This document shows positions 51,200 to 63,960 of a stretch of 64,000 nt of DNA, in pieces. Source of the DNA: Rachycentron canadum (taxonomy: Eukaryota > Chordata > Actinopteri > Carangiformes > Rachycentridae). The notes under the pieces are model-generated. The model saw only the letters and a list, made by a program, of their open reading frames with translations, was not told the origin of the DNA and made no database searches. The stretch is taken from NCBI GenBank assembly GCA_038496675.1, contig CM076652.1, positions 6,663,521-6,727,520 of the forward strand, read 5' to 3'. Position numbers and translations under genes: made by a program. Numbering within the stretch: position 1 is the first letter of the stretch; every line of letters begins with the position of its first letter.

Positions 51200-54100
51200 T
51201 TGTGTGGTTACTTCTGGTTTACTTCTGGTGGTACATTTTCTGTAAAACATACAGTTTCTCCAAAGGAGTCCCATGCACTACTTCTTTATAAAACTTTAGT
51301 CTAGCCCTAATTTGACATTGAGAAAGCACCCATTTGCTTTGAATGCCAATTTTACTTCTGACTTCTTTTTTGAGTGAGTTATAAATAAGATGGCTTATAT
51401 GTAATGGGGTAACCTTGGCTGCAAGTTGAAATTACCAGAACTTTCTTCTGATGAGTAGATGAAATCCAACTGAACACATGCTTCAGTGGAGGTGATAATG
51501 CTTTGATTACTGACTTAGAAACTGTGCACAATACAAAAGTATTTTTTTCTTCTTTGTCTTAAAAAATATTGGAGATTTTCAATGTGGTCCTAGACTAATA
51601 CATTCACATGTGCATAGTGCAAAAGATGCATATAATCATATTGAAGTATATCTTTCAATCCCAAGTTAATTCTGCGCTGACGGATACAAACTGAGGCATC
51701 ACCATCACCACTGCTGTCACATTTCTAATGTAAAATAAGGCCAAGTGGTGTATCACAAAGCAAAGTGAGGCATCTCAAATATGTGCCATCTTAGCTTTGA
51801 AGTCACCATACCTTTTCAGCTGCCATAAACTTAATTTCACACCAAATGGGCTCATGTCACTCTTTATAGCTTATTTTATGATGTCATGTCACCTTTTATA
51901 ACCTGGCTGAATGAGCAAACACATTTAGTCCAGAAACTCAAACCACCACAGACCTTTGATCAGTGGAGTAGGATTTTCACACAACTAATCACACATTTTT
52001 CAAATCAGGAATGGATACACACTGACAGAACTGCATGCATTAGTGTTCCCTCATTAAAGTTAAGTGGTCCCCTATAAACCTTAATGAAGGCCCATAGGGG
52101 CGGAAAACCAAAATTTAAAATTTTATGAACTAAAATCCAAACAGATTAACACGATTAAACACCTTGTAAACTCATTTGTGGTTCACAATAAATGGTTTTA
52201 TACTAAATGTTACAAAAGCTTATTCTCATATCATTGCTTATTAATGCGCCAAAGACAGGAGAGCTGATGACATGAGGGACATTTACCTCTCAGCCATCAG
52301 TGGAGCTCTGTCTCAGAGGAAATTCCTGTTATATTTAGACTCCTCATTGGATTTGCCTCTTAACTTTGAAGGCTTTATGATACAGTGATTCAATAAGTCT
52401 CATTCAGTTCCATACACGAGCTCATTGCCTGACTTAATTATGGTTTCCTTCCATGCATGGTGCAACTAAAAGGATACGATTTAGTGAATGTACAGGAGGA
52501 TTCATAAATTAGCTCTTAAATTGAAAATTTTTTTATGAAGATAAATGAATGGAAAAAATAATTTAATAAAACAGAAACATTTAAAATTATTATTATGTTA
52601 TTTATATCATTGTTTACCATAGACATCACAGTATTCCCTGGTGATGCTCTCCTAACTCTTTTCTGCTGCCACCATCAGCTCTTGCTTATTGTGGGCTCTC
52701 TTTAGTCGGGTCTTCATGCAGCTCAGTGCGAATGAAATCAAGTGACTGAGTCTTAATGTATTTGAATCTGAGCTCCTCCTGAGCTGATGCTCCTGTTTAC
52801 TGCTTTTGTTTTTATTGCCAAGGAGGTTTACACATACAATGGATTTGTTATGGATAATGTTATTTGGTCCATATCAATAGACATAGGAAGAGGAAAAAAT
52901 ATAAATAAAGATAAAACAAAGAAAGTACTGCAGCTCAGATTACTTAAATATAAATAGCAGTGATTAATGTCAAATTGAATGTACTGAAGCTCAGAGCCTG
53001 AAAAACAAAAAATATTAACAGTCCAGACTGTATATTCACTAAAATTATTTTCAAAGATAATTTTTAAAGTAATCATTTTTAAAGATTAGAACTTCCTGTT
53101 GATACTGGAGGGAGGTTCACCACCACAACTACTTAAATGAACAAATATTCCTTCTAAAGACCTGGGAACTCCCTCAATCACCCCTGGGTGTTCATTCACT
53201 GCACGTTGAGAACTATTCCTATGTGCAATAGAATATGGTTCTAGTGGAGTGACGGCTTTGGCTCATTTAAATGCAGTTAATGATTTTTGATGGTCTGTTA
53301 TGAATTTTGTTCCATTTTTGTCATATGTCCACTACACAGTAACTCTAGTGTAGAGCACAATAAAGCCTTGCAAAATTTATTACAGCATTATATTTTTATA
53401 AAATCTTTAGGATTATTCTTAATTTGGAGGCTAAAAAATTGCAGTGTGGGAGCTGTGTGTGTATTGTTTTAGGATAACCCCTGTTAAGTTCATCACTCTT
53501 TTAAGGGTTTTAGGGGAAGGTCTTTCACAGTCAATAATGTTAACAACAAGAAGCAGCCCTTTTATGTTAATTTTATGGCACAATCTTGTCCTAGGGAAAT
53601 GTGTTTACAACTGGCCGCTTCACCACCCAACTCGTAAGCTACCCAAAACTACTACTACTATAGGTGAAATGATCTTTTGATGTCTGACTTGAATTTCTCA
53701 CCCTCTTTTGTAATATATGCAACATATAATAGTTATCACTGACATTACGGAATTAAACAGACATGAAATTAAAGTAATGTCTTGTTCTTAGCCGTGGGTG
53801 GAATGATGTGAAGTGTTATGTTGAGAATAGATAATGGCATTAATAGCAGAGATTCCATAAAAAACGGATCAATCACATGTTAAATCACAACCTGGACATG
53901 TGAACACTTCACATTAGAAGGAGACTATTAATACTTGCCAAAACCTGCGTTTACAATGCAAGATATCAATATTGTAACTGATATCAGCAATCCTTTTTCT
54001 GGTATTTCTTGGTGTTGGATAAAAGTTTAATTTTGTGGTGTGATCACCACTTATATTTGTTCTTGCTTTCATCTTGCCGTTTGCAGGTTGAATCTGTTTT

Positions 54101-54200
54101 CATTGATCTGAGAGAATTTATTTGAAAATGAAAAGACTCATCTTAAACGCAAATCCTTACTTGATTTATTGATATTAATCTTTATGTTGTGCTGTCTCCT
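51200..54200. other. Intergenic stretch
   Basis: AT-rich. No gene, tandem repeat or transposon protein recognised. Confidence 0.5.
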
Positions 54201-54219
54201 GGCTTTACCAAAAGAGAAA

Positions 54220-54930
54220 CTCTGTACTCATTGTCCACACCTTGAGATTCTGTTCATGGAAATAATGCACAGCCTTGTTAGTGCCCATCACCTGTTGAAG
54301 AAAGTGCTTGACTTTGATTGCAGACACTACTCTGTCATACAAGCACCAGATGGCTCTGAACCATCTGTTGCAATTCTGTAATCCTGCAGCATCCCCCTCC
54401 GGAAGCCTAGGGGACAGGGTTATATGCCTGCTTCAAGTCTAGAAAAAAAACATTTAGACCCAATGGGCACTCCTCCAAGTTTCTCGAGCGCAGGCTGAGG
54501 GGTGTGAGCGAAGGACAAGCTGTGCGATCCTCCAACAATTGATGCACAGCATTTAGTTCCATTGTATAAAAAGAGGAAATACTGTGCCTAACTGGCAGGC
54601 TTTACCTCTAACCTCTATGTGTGATGAAGATGATGTCATGACAGCATCCAGCAGCTTCAGCATCTTGTCAACCTGGATGCCACCACTGAATGTTTTGTCT
54701 GCATCTGTGCCCCAAAGATCTTTTGGTTTGTCGTCCTCCATGGAGGGGATATCTCACAAGTTCCTCAAAGTATTCCTCCCAACATTGGCTTGACATTTGC
54801 AGCCTAGAGGTCAGCTGTTGTCATCTGGCTGGGTCCATGCCTCAGTAATGGGGGTCTTGAGAGTGGGCACTGGGCCTCCATGTCAACAACCTGGCTAGGA
54901 TGGATACAGGGGAAGCTCTAGCTCCATGTT
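54220..54930 (-). mobile_element. Rex1-like LINE reverse transcriptase remnant
   Basis: Minus-strand translation gives LDLKQAYNPVP (about 54404-54440), corresponding to RT motif A, where active elements have a D-L-E-K-A-Y-D-R-V-P-type motif. A shifted frame then gives FRAIWCLYDRVVSA (about 54310-54355), and later bases match the Met-Asp-Arg-Ile-Ser-Arg block near 54237-54262. Upstream on the element (54740-54790) is an E-E-Y-F-E-E-L-type motif found before the RT domain. Several stops and frameshifts make it inactive. Assignment to Rex1 rests on remembered motif order. Confidence 0.7.
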
Positions 54931-55533
54931 TGGTTTTTCCATTGCTGATTAACTCATCTCAAGGTAAAATTATTATTATTGTTATTTTTAATTTGCTTGG
55001 TTTACTCTTGATTTTGATTTAGCTCCATAAAACAGCTTGTGACCATGCAGCAGCCTGGTTGCTTTAAGTTATGCAACACACTGTCCAAGTGTAGCCTCCT
55101 CATGTCATTTAGCAAAGTATTACTTATTAAGTAGTGCTAGGTATAACTAATAGGTATTATGTACATTTTTCAAAAAGGCACACAGATATATGAACCTGGC
55201 TGAGAAGTACTATAGTTGATTAGTCTATTTTGGATTTTTGAATAAACAATAAAATAGCAATGTCATGGGATGGCAAAGAGAGATAACAGATATGCAAATA
55301 ATTGATAAACATGTTAGTAAACCACTGGGCTGTGTATTTATTGTCTGTAGTTGATACAGTTATCAGTTCTACCATGTTAGTGCAGTGATTACATTAAGTG
55401 CATGGATAGTGACTGGAAATAGAATAACCTCGGTGACATTATCTCTGCAAATTAGTAAATGAGGTGGCAGCTTTAATACTACTAGTCTCAAGTTTCTTAA
55501 GAAGGGTTTTAAACCTTGATCTGAAGTGGACCA

Positions 55534-55755
55534 TCAGTTTTCTTTTGGGAGTTGAGATGTGGCACATGACAGCTGAATGACGTTAATGTTTAGTTTTAAC
55601 AGTGAGCGGACCTGTTCCAGTAGTCTGAGGTCTGGTGCTTCATAAACCAGCTGTCCTATTTTACACATAGGAAGCCAGCGCATGAATCTTTGAACTGGAG
55701 GGATGCGATGCACTTTCTTGGTTTTACTAAGAACTCCATCAGGACAAGTAGAAAA
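55534..55755 (-). other. Exon-like open segment, unrecognised
   Basis: On the minus strand a pyrimidine-rich tract ending TTCTTAG is followed by about 70 open codons with protein-like composition (KKVHRIPPVQRFMRWLPMCK, then QLVYEAPDLRLLEQVRSLLK) and a TGA at 55534-55536. No partner exon or AATAAA was found. It may be a fragment of a retrogene or transposon, or chance. Confidence 0.25.
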
Positions 55756-56142
55756 TGAGAATGAAAAAAATGTATGATGTAAAATAAAGTACAATAAATA
55801 CTAACAGGCCAAAGGTTTTGGTGTAGTTCTAGTGCAGTAAAAAGTCAAAAGCCAAATTCACTTTAGTACTGCTGAGTACTTCAGCTGAGTTTTCAGTTTT
55901 TTTTGTAATTTGTAAGTGGCTGAACTTGGCTCATTTAAGCTCCTCTGGTAGATGGTGCTGCAGTGTAGCGAAAACCTTCATTGTGATTGATTCTGACACA
56001 AGGCGCTAACAGCTGACTACTTCATAGAGTCCTAAATGGTTTGTATCAAAAGTATACTTTTTTCTAAAGGATGAGGATGAGCCTGATCCCATTATTGTCC
56101 TTATGTCGCATGGAATTTAAAAATCTGTAATGTTAGGCAATT

Positions 56143-56277
56143 TAATAAATCACATTTTAAATCGCGATTTTTAGATTAATATTTTTTATTTACCTGTTTT
56201 TTATAAATCACATTTTAAATCAGGATTTATTTACCTGTTTTGTTTTGTTTTGTTTTGTTTTTTTGTTTTGTTTTTTG
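56143..56277. repeat. 57-bp-period duplication and (TTTTG)n tract
   Basis: ATAAATCACATTTTAAATC occurs twice about 57 nt apart, each followed by ATTTATTTACCTGTTTT-like sequence. It runs into a TTTTG pentanucleotide repeat from about 56238. Confidence 0.8.
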
Positions 56278-59229
56278 TGTGTGTTTTTTTCAGTTTGTGT
56301 TTTGCAGATTGGCTTGGTCATAAAAAGTATGACTCTTTGATTAGACTGCATGAAATACAAGAACCGATTTACTCTACAAACAAGCACTCATATAATAATG
56401 AATTATACATAGCTCTAGAGTACAATATAAAAAGATTTTTAGAATTTACATTTAAATGTGTTTGTATTTTCTGGCTTGTTTGTCAAATCTCTTTGGGGCT
56501 GGGTGGCCCTTAACATTTTCTGAAGATAACTGATAATAGTTGTGATCCTTAGAGGTGCCTTGAAAAAACACTGAGGCATCACTGTCCAGCAGAAGGTCTG
56601 GATGGCAGCTGAGTGAGTAAATGGCTCCTTGGCCTATTATATGAAACTTTTCACACTGACATTCCATTTGATTTACAAACCATGAAATAGCATCATAAAT
56701 TAAAAGCCTGCCAGCTCAATTTGCATACATTGTGGCCCCAGACTGACTGACCATTTCAGGTATTTGAAACATTAGTCGTTCCCCTCAGTGTCAGCCTAAT
56801 AATTACCACAACAATATATGATGTGCCCTCAGAGAGAATCAACTGCAATGTTCGACCTGACAGAGGTGTTAACCCTCCATGTCAAACAACAATATTTTAC
56901 TTCTAGTATAATTTTATGATAGTAGATGAAATACTTGCCTGACTCAGTCATAAATCCAATACACTTATTTCCCCAAGCATGTTCTCACCTTCACTACTAC
57001 CTGACAATTCAAGACATTGTAAATCACCTGCTTTCTCTTAAATTTAACGTTCTCTTTAATTTTGTCCTTTCTTAAATCCAGATTTAGAGTTCTGAGAAAA
57101 TAGACTCTGTCTTTATGACCTTTGACTCCAAGCACACACAGAGCTGCTGCAAACAGTGCTGTGAGTATTACAAAATTAGTGCAGTTGACACTTGGATGAC
57201 TTCTGCTTTATCTTAGAATGTCTGAGTCCAATTTCCCTTTATAATGGGAAAGGCACCAGATACACTGACTTTGGCTCTCAATCTCTGCATTTCAAGTTTA
57301 GCCCCCCCGTCCCCTCCCCAAGGTCCACTTGGATGAGACACATATGCTGGGTGTCCTCAGTGACCCAGAAGCTGCCTGGGGAATCTGCCTTTATGAAGTG
57401 ATGCAGGAGCAGTGAAACAACGTCAAACGAAAACAGAAAGCCCAGTGGTGTTAAGGCTCTCCTTTGAGCCAGGTCACCAATATCATAAATCAAAGGTCAG
57501 CAAAGTGACTCTGTTTAGACTTATTTATGACAGTAAAATGTATTCAAATACTGTCATCTAATCAGATCAGAAGAGGAAGGTGGTTTTTTAACAAAATTAG
57601 CATGCCCTGCAGATTGGAGTTGAGTCATTAAAACAATCTAGGAACAGCTACTCCTGATGTCCCAGGAACAGATGACTTAGTCTTGTGGTGATGAGGAATG
57701 TCTCCAGAAAGCAGAACTGTTGGTGTCAGAGCAGTATACAATTGTTTTTATATTTACATATAACAGAGCCTGGGACTGGTTTATCTACAATGTGTTGATT
57801 TTGTTGAATGTATTATTTGAATGATGATGATGTAACAGGAAGATCTTACTTCACTGATCTTACTTCAGTACTCTGTGAGTTGTACTCTGCTTTCAGTTTA
57901 AACGGATGTTAGTGATTCTACATGTCAGTGTCAATTTACTAACCATGCAAGTTGAGTTCAGGTTGTTTTTCCTCCTTCTTATGGACAAGCTATGCTCACT
58001 GGCTTCTGGCTGTAGCCTCATATTGAATAGATATGTGAATGGCATTGAGGATACTCTGTCCAGACAAAGCACAGTTTGTCACCTCCTGGATTAGATTCTT
58101 TGGTATGAGCCACCACAGATGGGGAAGGGTGGATGTTGAACATGCTGCAGTCAGTTCATTGACATCACTCTCTCTTCCTGTGAAGTTATGGATTGGTTGC
58201 TCTTGCCTGGTGATTTGTTAGTTAGCTGGATCCATTAACATGGTCAGATTTATGTTGCTGTAAACAGGGGCTGCTGTCAAATTATCAAAACCCCCAGATA
58301 TGCAGTGATTCTGGGGCTTAGGGACACTTGGGGGCATCGAGTCCAGGTTTTGTTGCCTTGTCTGCCATGTCTTCTTGCCTTGTCTTCCCATGTAATTGTC
58401 AGAGAACAGAATAAGTATATTTCCCAAAATGTTGGTCTCTTTCTTTGACTGTGTGTTTGTCAGATTGCTTAGTGCCTGATAAATTTTGTCTACGGCAGCT
58501 ATGTAAACACCGATGGCTTATCTATACAGATAAATCGCTTACATGTGCCAAGTTTTAGATTAAGGTTTGCAGGAAGTGAATTGCAATTCAACTTTTCTAA
58601 TTCATCTTCCCTCTTGACACATGCAAGTTTTTTTTGTTTTTTTAATCCATCATTGTGGTGGCTCTAGGGGTGGAAATGTCTCTCTTATACTTGCCACCAT
58701 GAGGTTGTAATTTATTGTTGGAAAGAACAACACCTATGGCATGGATTACCATTAAATTTAGTCAATGTTCATGTCTCTCTTGGGACAAATTGTAATTGAC
58801 TTTTTGTTTAGCATCATCAGGTCAAAATATAACTTTGTCCAATACATGTGCAATACTCCCATGAACTTAAGCTGTACTTAGCTGTGCTAAGTGATAATTA
58901 CCAAGTTTTAGCATGCTATTATATTAACTAAATAGGGTGAAGGTAAACATTCTACTTGCTTATCATCAGCATGTCAGCATGCACAAAATGCTGATGTAAC
59001 CCACAGCCTCACAGAGCTGTTAACAGAATTTCCATGATGCCACAGTGTTTCTAACCTTTATTGAATCTAAACTAGACATAGCAATTAAGCTGGCTGCCTT
59101 TTCCCTATCCTTAATGTAATAGGTTTTTTTATTCTCTTTTGTGCAGTTATAGTTACAGACCTTCCCTTTTCTCTACATGGATATCTGAGTATAATTTGTT
59201 TGGACACATAACTTAAAAAACATTTTGTT

Positions 59230-59790
59230 TTGTTTTTTTTTTCTTGTGATGGCATGCAGCCAAGGGCCATAGGTTGGACTATGTGTCCAACTCTGTGCCT
59301 TGGTGGTATGCACTCTCGCTCTGAGCTGGCCTTGACTGATAACATGAATGTTTTTTCTCCCACATGTTCTGTGGATATTGCAAACCCTGTAGTTTGTGGT
59401 CACATTGAACAAGGCAATAGTATTTCTCATAGAGGATGCTGTCCCTTCTTCTCTTGACAATTTGTGTAAAAAGCTGCAATGAGGTAACATCAGATGGCAC
59501 TCCTTTGTGTTTCATCGGCAAGATCAACAACAGTAGGGTCAAAGATGTGTGTGATCAAACAGCTAAACAAACATCAGTCAAAATTGAGTCAATTGTGTTG
59601 ATTGAATATTTCACAGACGCTGTGTTTGATAAATGGACAGACAGGCTATTGACAATCCATAGTCCTTTCCCCAATGGGAAAAAAAGGCTCCCAGTTGACC
59701 CCCCTACTAGTTCAGTAGGTGGAGCAAACATTAGACAAATGGTATTTTCCCCAATGTGGGACCAGTTTGACCTCCAAGTCTGGTAAGAAA
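59230..59790. other. Stretch unusually free of stop codons in several frames
   Basis: Open frames of 75-116 codons overlap on both strands here, against a background of frequent stops. The plus frame at 59436-59786 contains KIESIVLIEYFTDAVFDKWT and the minus frame at 59555-59881 is similar in length. No domain is recognised. A worn transposon or retrogene is possible. Confidence 0.25.
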
Positions 59791-60605
59791 ATTGAGCACC
59801 ACAGTAAAGGAAGCAATAATACACAAAACTGTTTTGTAAGTTCCTGCAGGATTCATCCATTATAAGCATCAGGGAGGGCAATAATGAGGCGGAGTGTGAA
59901 ATAAAGCAACTAACAGGAGCAGTTGCTTGTGGAGCTCATTTTGGCATTTGAGGCTGTTAGCAGCTGTTACCAGTTCTCTGCCCTGTAATTTAGATGGAGA
60001 TGTTTTTAGAGAAATTACAGACTTTATCATGGACAGTCTCATAGAAATGCTATTTATGTTATAGCATTGTTAAAGTCTGAAACCTACTTTCCTCTCACTG
60101 TTGAGGTGTCAAAACATTTTTTATTTTTTTTTGCATTTGCACTCATTGTCCTAATGGCTCAATGTATAATAAGTTGTTATTGGTCCCTGTGTAACCATGG
60201 GGAATGTAAAAGGATCGCTGGACACAATGACAATTCCACAGTACAACCACATAGTCCATTATTGGGCACGAAGCATTTGTACCACAGCGGAGTCACTACT
60301 GTTGGAATGGAGTGAGCATTTCTATGGTCTTACTAATACCTTATTATTTCAAGACCTTAAACTTGTTTGTTGTCACATTTGATGGTTCTTCAACACTTTA
60401 TGCAGCACAGATGGATATATCTGTTATGAAAGTGTCCCTGAAAAAGTCTAAGAATAAAACCTGTGGTGCACTCTGGAAGTAATCTGTTAACATTGGCTTC
60501 ATTTGAACCAGATCTGTTCATCATCCCTTTAAGCGTACTCTCAGTGGCACTACCAATGGCAGCTAATCTCTGCAATCATCTGGTCTTCTCTGCACCTTGA
60601 TCATC

Positions 60606-60655
60606 AGAACTGTGCTCTGGATAAGAGCGTCTGCCATATAATGTGAATGTAGTCG
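60606..60655 (+). repeat. Teleost short-repeat tail, copy 1
   Basis: GCTCTGGATAAGAGCGTCTG followed by CCATATAATGTGAATGT matches the widespread fish repeat tail of the form TTTGGATAAAAGCGTCTGC-TAAATG, which is common at the ends of SINE/LINE-related repeats. Body of the element not identified. Confidence 0.65.
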
Positions 60656-60905
60656 CATGGCTCATCCTCGTCTTTAGGGGATCAGTTAACAGTGTTGTGC
60701 AGTACGGAGGTGTAACATTTCAGGTTGACAGGCTTCAGGGCAGAAGCTGCTGTGATACAGAGCCTACCAAGGCTATGGTCTCTGTGGTTTTTTGGGGAAT
60801 TTTTGAAAGTTTGAACTAAGGTTGTGAGTTTAATTTAAAATGTCATCGCTGATACTTTTTTTGGATACTATTACGGTATGTTTACGGTCCTGTCCTTCAC
60901 TCCTA

Positions 60906-60950
60906 AGTTGCTTTGAATTAAAGCATCTGCCAAGTGAGTCAATGAAATGT
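60906..60950 (+). repeat. Teleost short-repeat tail, copy 2
   Basis: TTGCTTTGAATTAAAGCATC followed by TGCCAAGTGA and ATGAAATGTGG is a diverged copy of the same tail about 300 nt downstream, in the same orientation. Confidence 0.55.
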
Positions 60951-62358
60951 GGAAAGCTTTATGGGCCTGGTTAAAGTTTTCTAGAGGTGTGGGTGGGTGG
61001 TCATTCTTGTTAGGTCTTCTTGAGCATAAATACTCAACCTGTGAATACTAAATAATCAATCAATATCAATAAATAAATACAAATGGTCTGACACATTCTC
61101 CACCTGAATTCAGATTTAAATTTGGCTTTGTCCCCCCAGCTGTGCTCAGCAGCCTGTGACTTAACATCTACCTTTGTTTTCTTTCTCTATGCACTTTACA
61201 TTGTATTGTCTTTTTTTAATTGTTGATGACTCATTAATTAATATTTTATATTAATTAATTCATAATTTTAAGAAAAAAATGGTTGCCATACTATGAAAAG
61301 TCTTTTTGGCTCAGTCAAACGTTCAACCTGACCTTTTCTTATCACTGTCTCATGACTAATCTATGAAACACTATTAAATGATTTATTTACCATTATTAAA
61401 GCCATGAGATGCAGCATAATACCTTTTCATATAAAGCTTGTGTAAAGGATGACTATTATCATCGTATGTAGTCATAGGTTACTGCTCCACCCATGAGTCT
61501 ACTGCTCTGGCATCACACACTTCCCTCTGGAGCAACTTACTTTGAAGCATGATTTCAGTGACTTTGATACATTTTTGTGTGCAACTCATAACTTATTTCT
61601 CTGCTTTTGTTAACCACTCTTTTCCCAGTTTTTCTTAAAAACTATATCAAAGGCGACATTATATGACTATATGGAAATAATCCTTAAAAAAAAAGAAGAA
61701 GAAAAAATCTGCTGCTGCTGAGCTCCTGCGGGCTTTCCCATCTGAGCTCAGCAGCCAGCCTGGAGTGTATCATGCGGTTGTGGTGGAGGTCTGGAGTGTT
61801 TTGGTGAAATCTGGCTTGAGTTTATAATAATGCAATAAAGTCCCTCCGATCATGCAAACTCAGCCAGCCACATATGAATATTTATCAATTAAAATGCCAC
61901 AAGATGTACAGGTAAGTATATGTACTTATGATGGATGCATGGATGAATGGATGTGAAGTAGACCTACACTCGCATGTCTGGAGGGCCTTAACTTGTTGAA
62001 TAAGGCCAGGACACTCAGGCAGTAACTCGAGACATCCCCTAACAAGGTCCTGTCGGCGTGGTTGATTTTTGACGAACGATGTTGAGTTTCCTGTGTGTAA
62101 AGTTGAGAAGGACAGAGAAGGTGGTTGACAGTGGCGGTGGCTGGCTAGACGCCGGTCTGGCACCGGCTCTTATCTCATTTTCTCTGAAAATGTGAGGGTG
62201 GTATTAAATGGCAACTAAAGCAGAGCTGGAGGTGCCTCGTGTTATTTTGCCAAGTTGAATTATGATTTGATTTAAAACTTATTAGATTTTAAAGCTGAAT
62301 GTGAGGATGGATGGATGAGTGATTTCTTTATTTTATTTTATTTTGTTTTATTTATTTT

Positions 62359-62547
62359 TTGGTTGCTCTCAGACCACAGCTTAAGCACAAGATCACTTAT
62401 GCTCAGCTCCCCTCTGCCCTTTGCCTCAGGTCTTTCATTCTCAGCTTGATGGTGTGTATATGGATGGTGAGCTTTCCGGCGGGAGTTCAGCTCAAACATG
62501 TGAGCAGACAGAAAAGGCGTCCGTGGAGAAGCGGGGAGATGCTGTGA
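62359..62547 (+). other. Short open frame with a hydrophobic, secretory-like segment
   Basis: After a CTCTCAG acceptor-like site (62376) the frame reads through RSFILSLMVCIWMVSFPAGV and a basic KHVSRQKRRPWRSG tail to a TGA. A hydrophobic segment followed by dibasic sites resembles a small secreted peptide, but no upstream exon or family match is known to me. Weak. Confidence 0.2.
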
Positions 62548-63204
62548 AACTGCAGTGAATGGTTCACTCAGCTTTCAAAGTAAATTCCACATGGAGTTAC
62601 ACCTTTGTGTTTCTTTTACGATGCATCATGCCGAGAATCGAAAGGACAGCTCTGAGAGGGTCTCCGTGTTAAGTCAAACCACATGTTTTTTCCCCCTGTT
62701 GGCTGACGTCAATACAACCATGCATTAGATCTGCGTGGAAACAAAAATGCGTAAAAGATGATAATAAAAAGGCTGATTGTTCTCACGGAGTACCGAGGTC
62801 CAGCTGCATCCCTGCGACATTTGGAAGTCACAGCAGGACAGTGAAGGTAGGCTGCGGGTTAAGGTTAAGGTTGGGCAAATAAAAACAAGTCAAGGTTAGA
62901 GTCATTATTAGAAAAACATACAAGCGCAACAAACGCGGTGCCATGGGTCTCGCTGGTCGGGCACATCAAAGGATGGAGACCTTCGCTAGTATGTTTTATT
63001 GTCCCGATTTAATTTAGTCGGCAAATCCCAGTCTGAGATTTTTGGTTAATGTATATTTGGATATGATAATGGATATTTTACGGCAATTATAAATTGCAAA
63101 GAATCAATAGCTGTCGGTTCAGTCAATGAATTGTTCGATTGAAATAACTTGGATAGAGAGACGCATGGAGGGAGGGGAGGGGGGCTGTATGGTGGGTGGG
63201 AGGG

Positions 63205-63573
63205 NNNNNNNNNNNNNNNNNNNNNNNNNNNNNNNNNNNNNNNNNNNNNNNNNNNNNNNNNNNNNNNNNNNNNNNNNNNNNNNNNNNNNNNNNNNNNNNN
63301 NNNNNNNNNNNNNNNNNNNNNNNNNNNNNNNNNNNNNNNNNNNNNNNNNNNNNNNNNNNNNNNNNNNNNNNNNNNNNNNNNNNNNNNNNNNNNNNNNNNN
63401 NNNNNNNNNNNNNNNNNNNNNNNNNNNNNNNNNNNNNNNNNNNNNNNNNNNNNNNNNNNNNNNNNNNNNNNNNNNNNNNNNNNNNNNNNNNNNNNNNNNN
63501 NNNNNNNNNNNNNNNNNNNNNNNNNNNNNNNNNNNNNNNNNNNNNNNNNNNNNNNNNNNNNNNNNNNNNNNNN
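63205..63573. other. Assembly gap (369 N)
   Basis: A run of N. The sequence directly left (63170-63204) and right after the adapter remnant (63589-63625) is the same G-rich string, GGGAGGGGAGGGGGGCTGTA and onward, so the gap probably separates two ends of one locus. Confidence 0.97.
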
Positions 63574-63587
63574 TGTATAAGAGACAG
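63574..63587 (+). other. Tn5/Nextera mosaic-end adapter remnant
   Basis: TGTATAAGAGACAG is identical to the last 14 bases of the 19-base Tn5 mosaic end used in Nextera libraries. It abuts the gap and does not belong to the fish genome. Confidence 0.93.
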
Positions 63588-63689
63588 TGGGAGGGGAGGG
63601 GGGCTGTATGGTGGGTGGGAAGGGTAGGGTGGGGCGGTGGGTGAGGATTGCAAGGTATGCGCAAGGGCACCGAGTAGCGTGTGCTTTTA

Positions 63690-63960
63690 TTTTGAAAGGT
63701 TGTACTTGTGTGCGTGTCTGCTGCTTAAAATTGACTGGAGGAGCCGCAGGCCAGCCTGTTGCGCACTTGGCGGCACTCACAGTCAGCGCACCAGAGCTGC
63801 GTGGATGGACGGAGCCAGTAACGGACTTCCCACGGTGACTTTTCTTTTAGGCCATTTCATGATTGGATTTCTCCCTTTATTCTAATTTGATAAGAGCTCG
63901 CTGCAACGTGCCGCCTTTACGCATCCCGGGAGCCTGGGCAAAACACACTCGAGGTGCGTG
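63690..63960 (+). promoter_or_regulatory. GC-richer, CpG-bearing stretch, possible first exon of another gene
   Basis: CpG-containing sequence unlike the AT-rich flanks, with donor-like sites CACG|GTGACT (63834/63835) and CGAG|GTGCGT (63952/63953). No confident start codon or product can be named because the window ends here. Confidence 0.35.

Noticed and set aside
63046..63780. Long open frames across the right-hand gap
   Set aside because: Most codons are N; the rest is G-rich low-complexity sequence and adapter.
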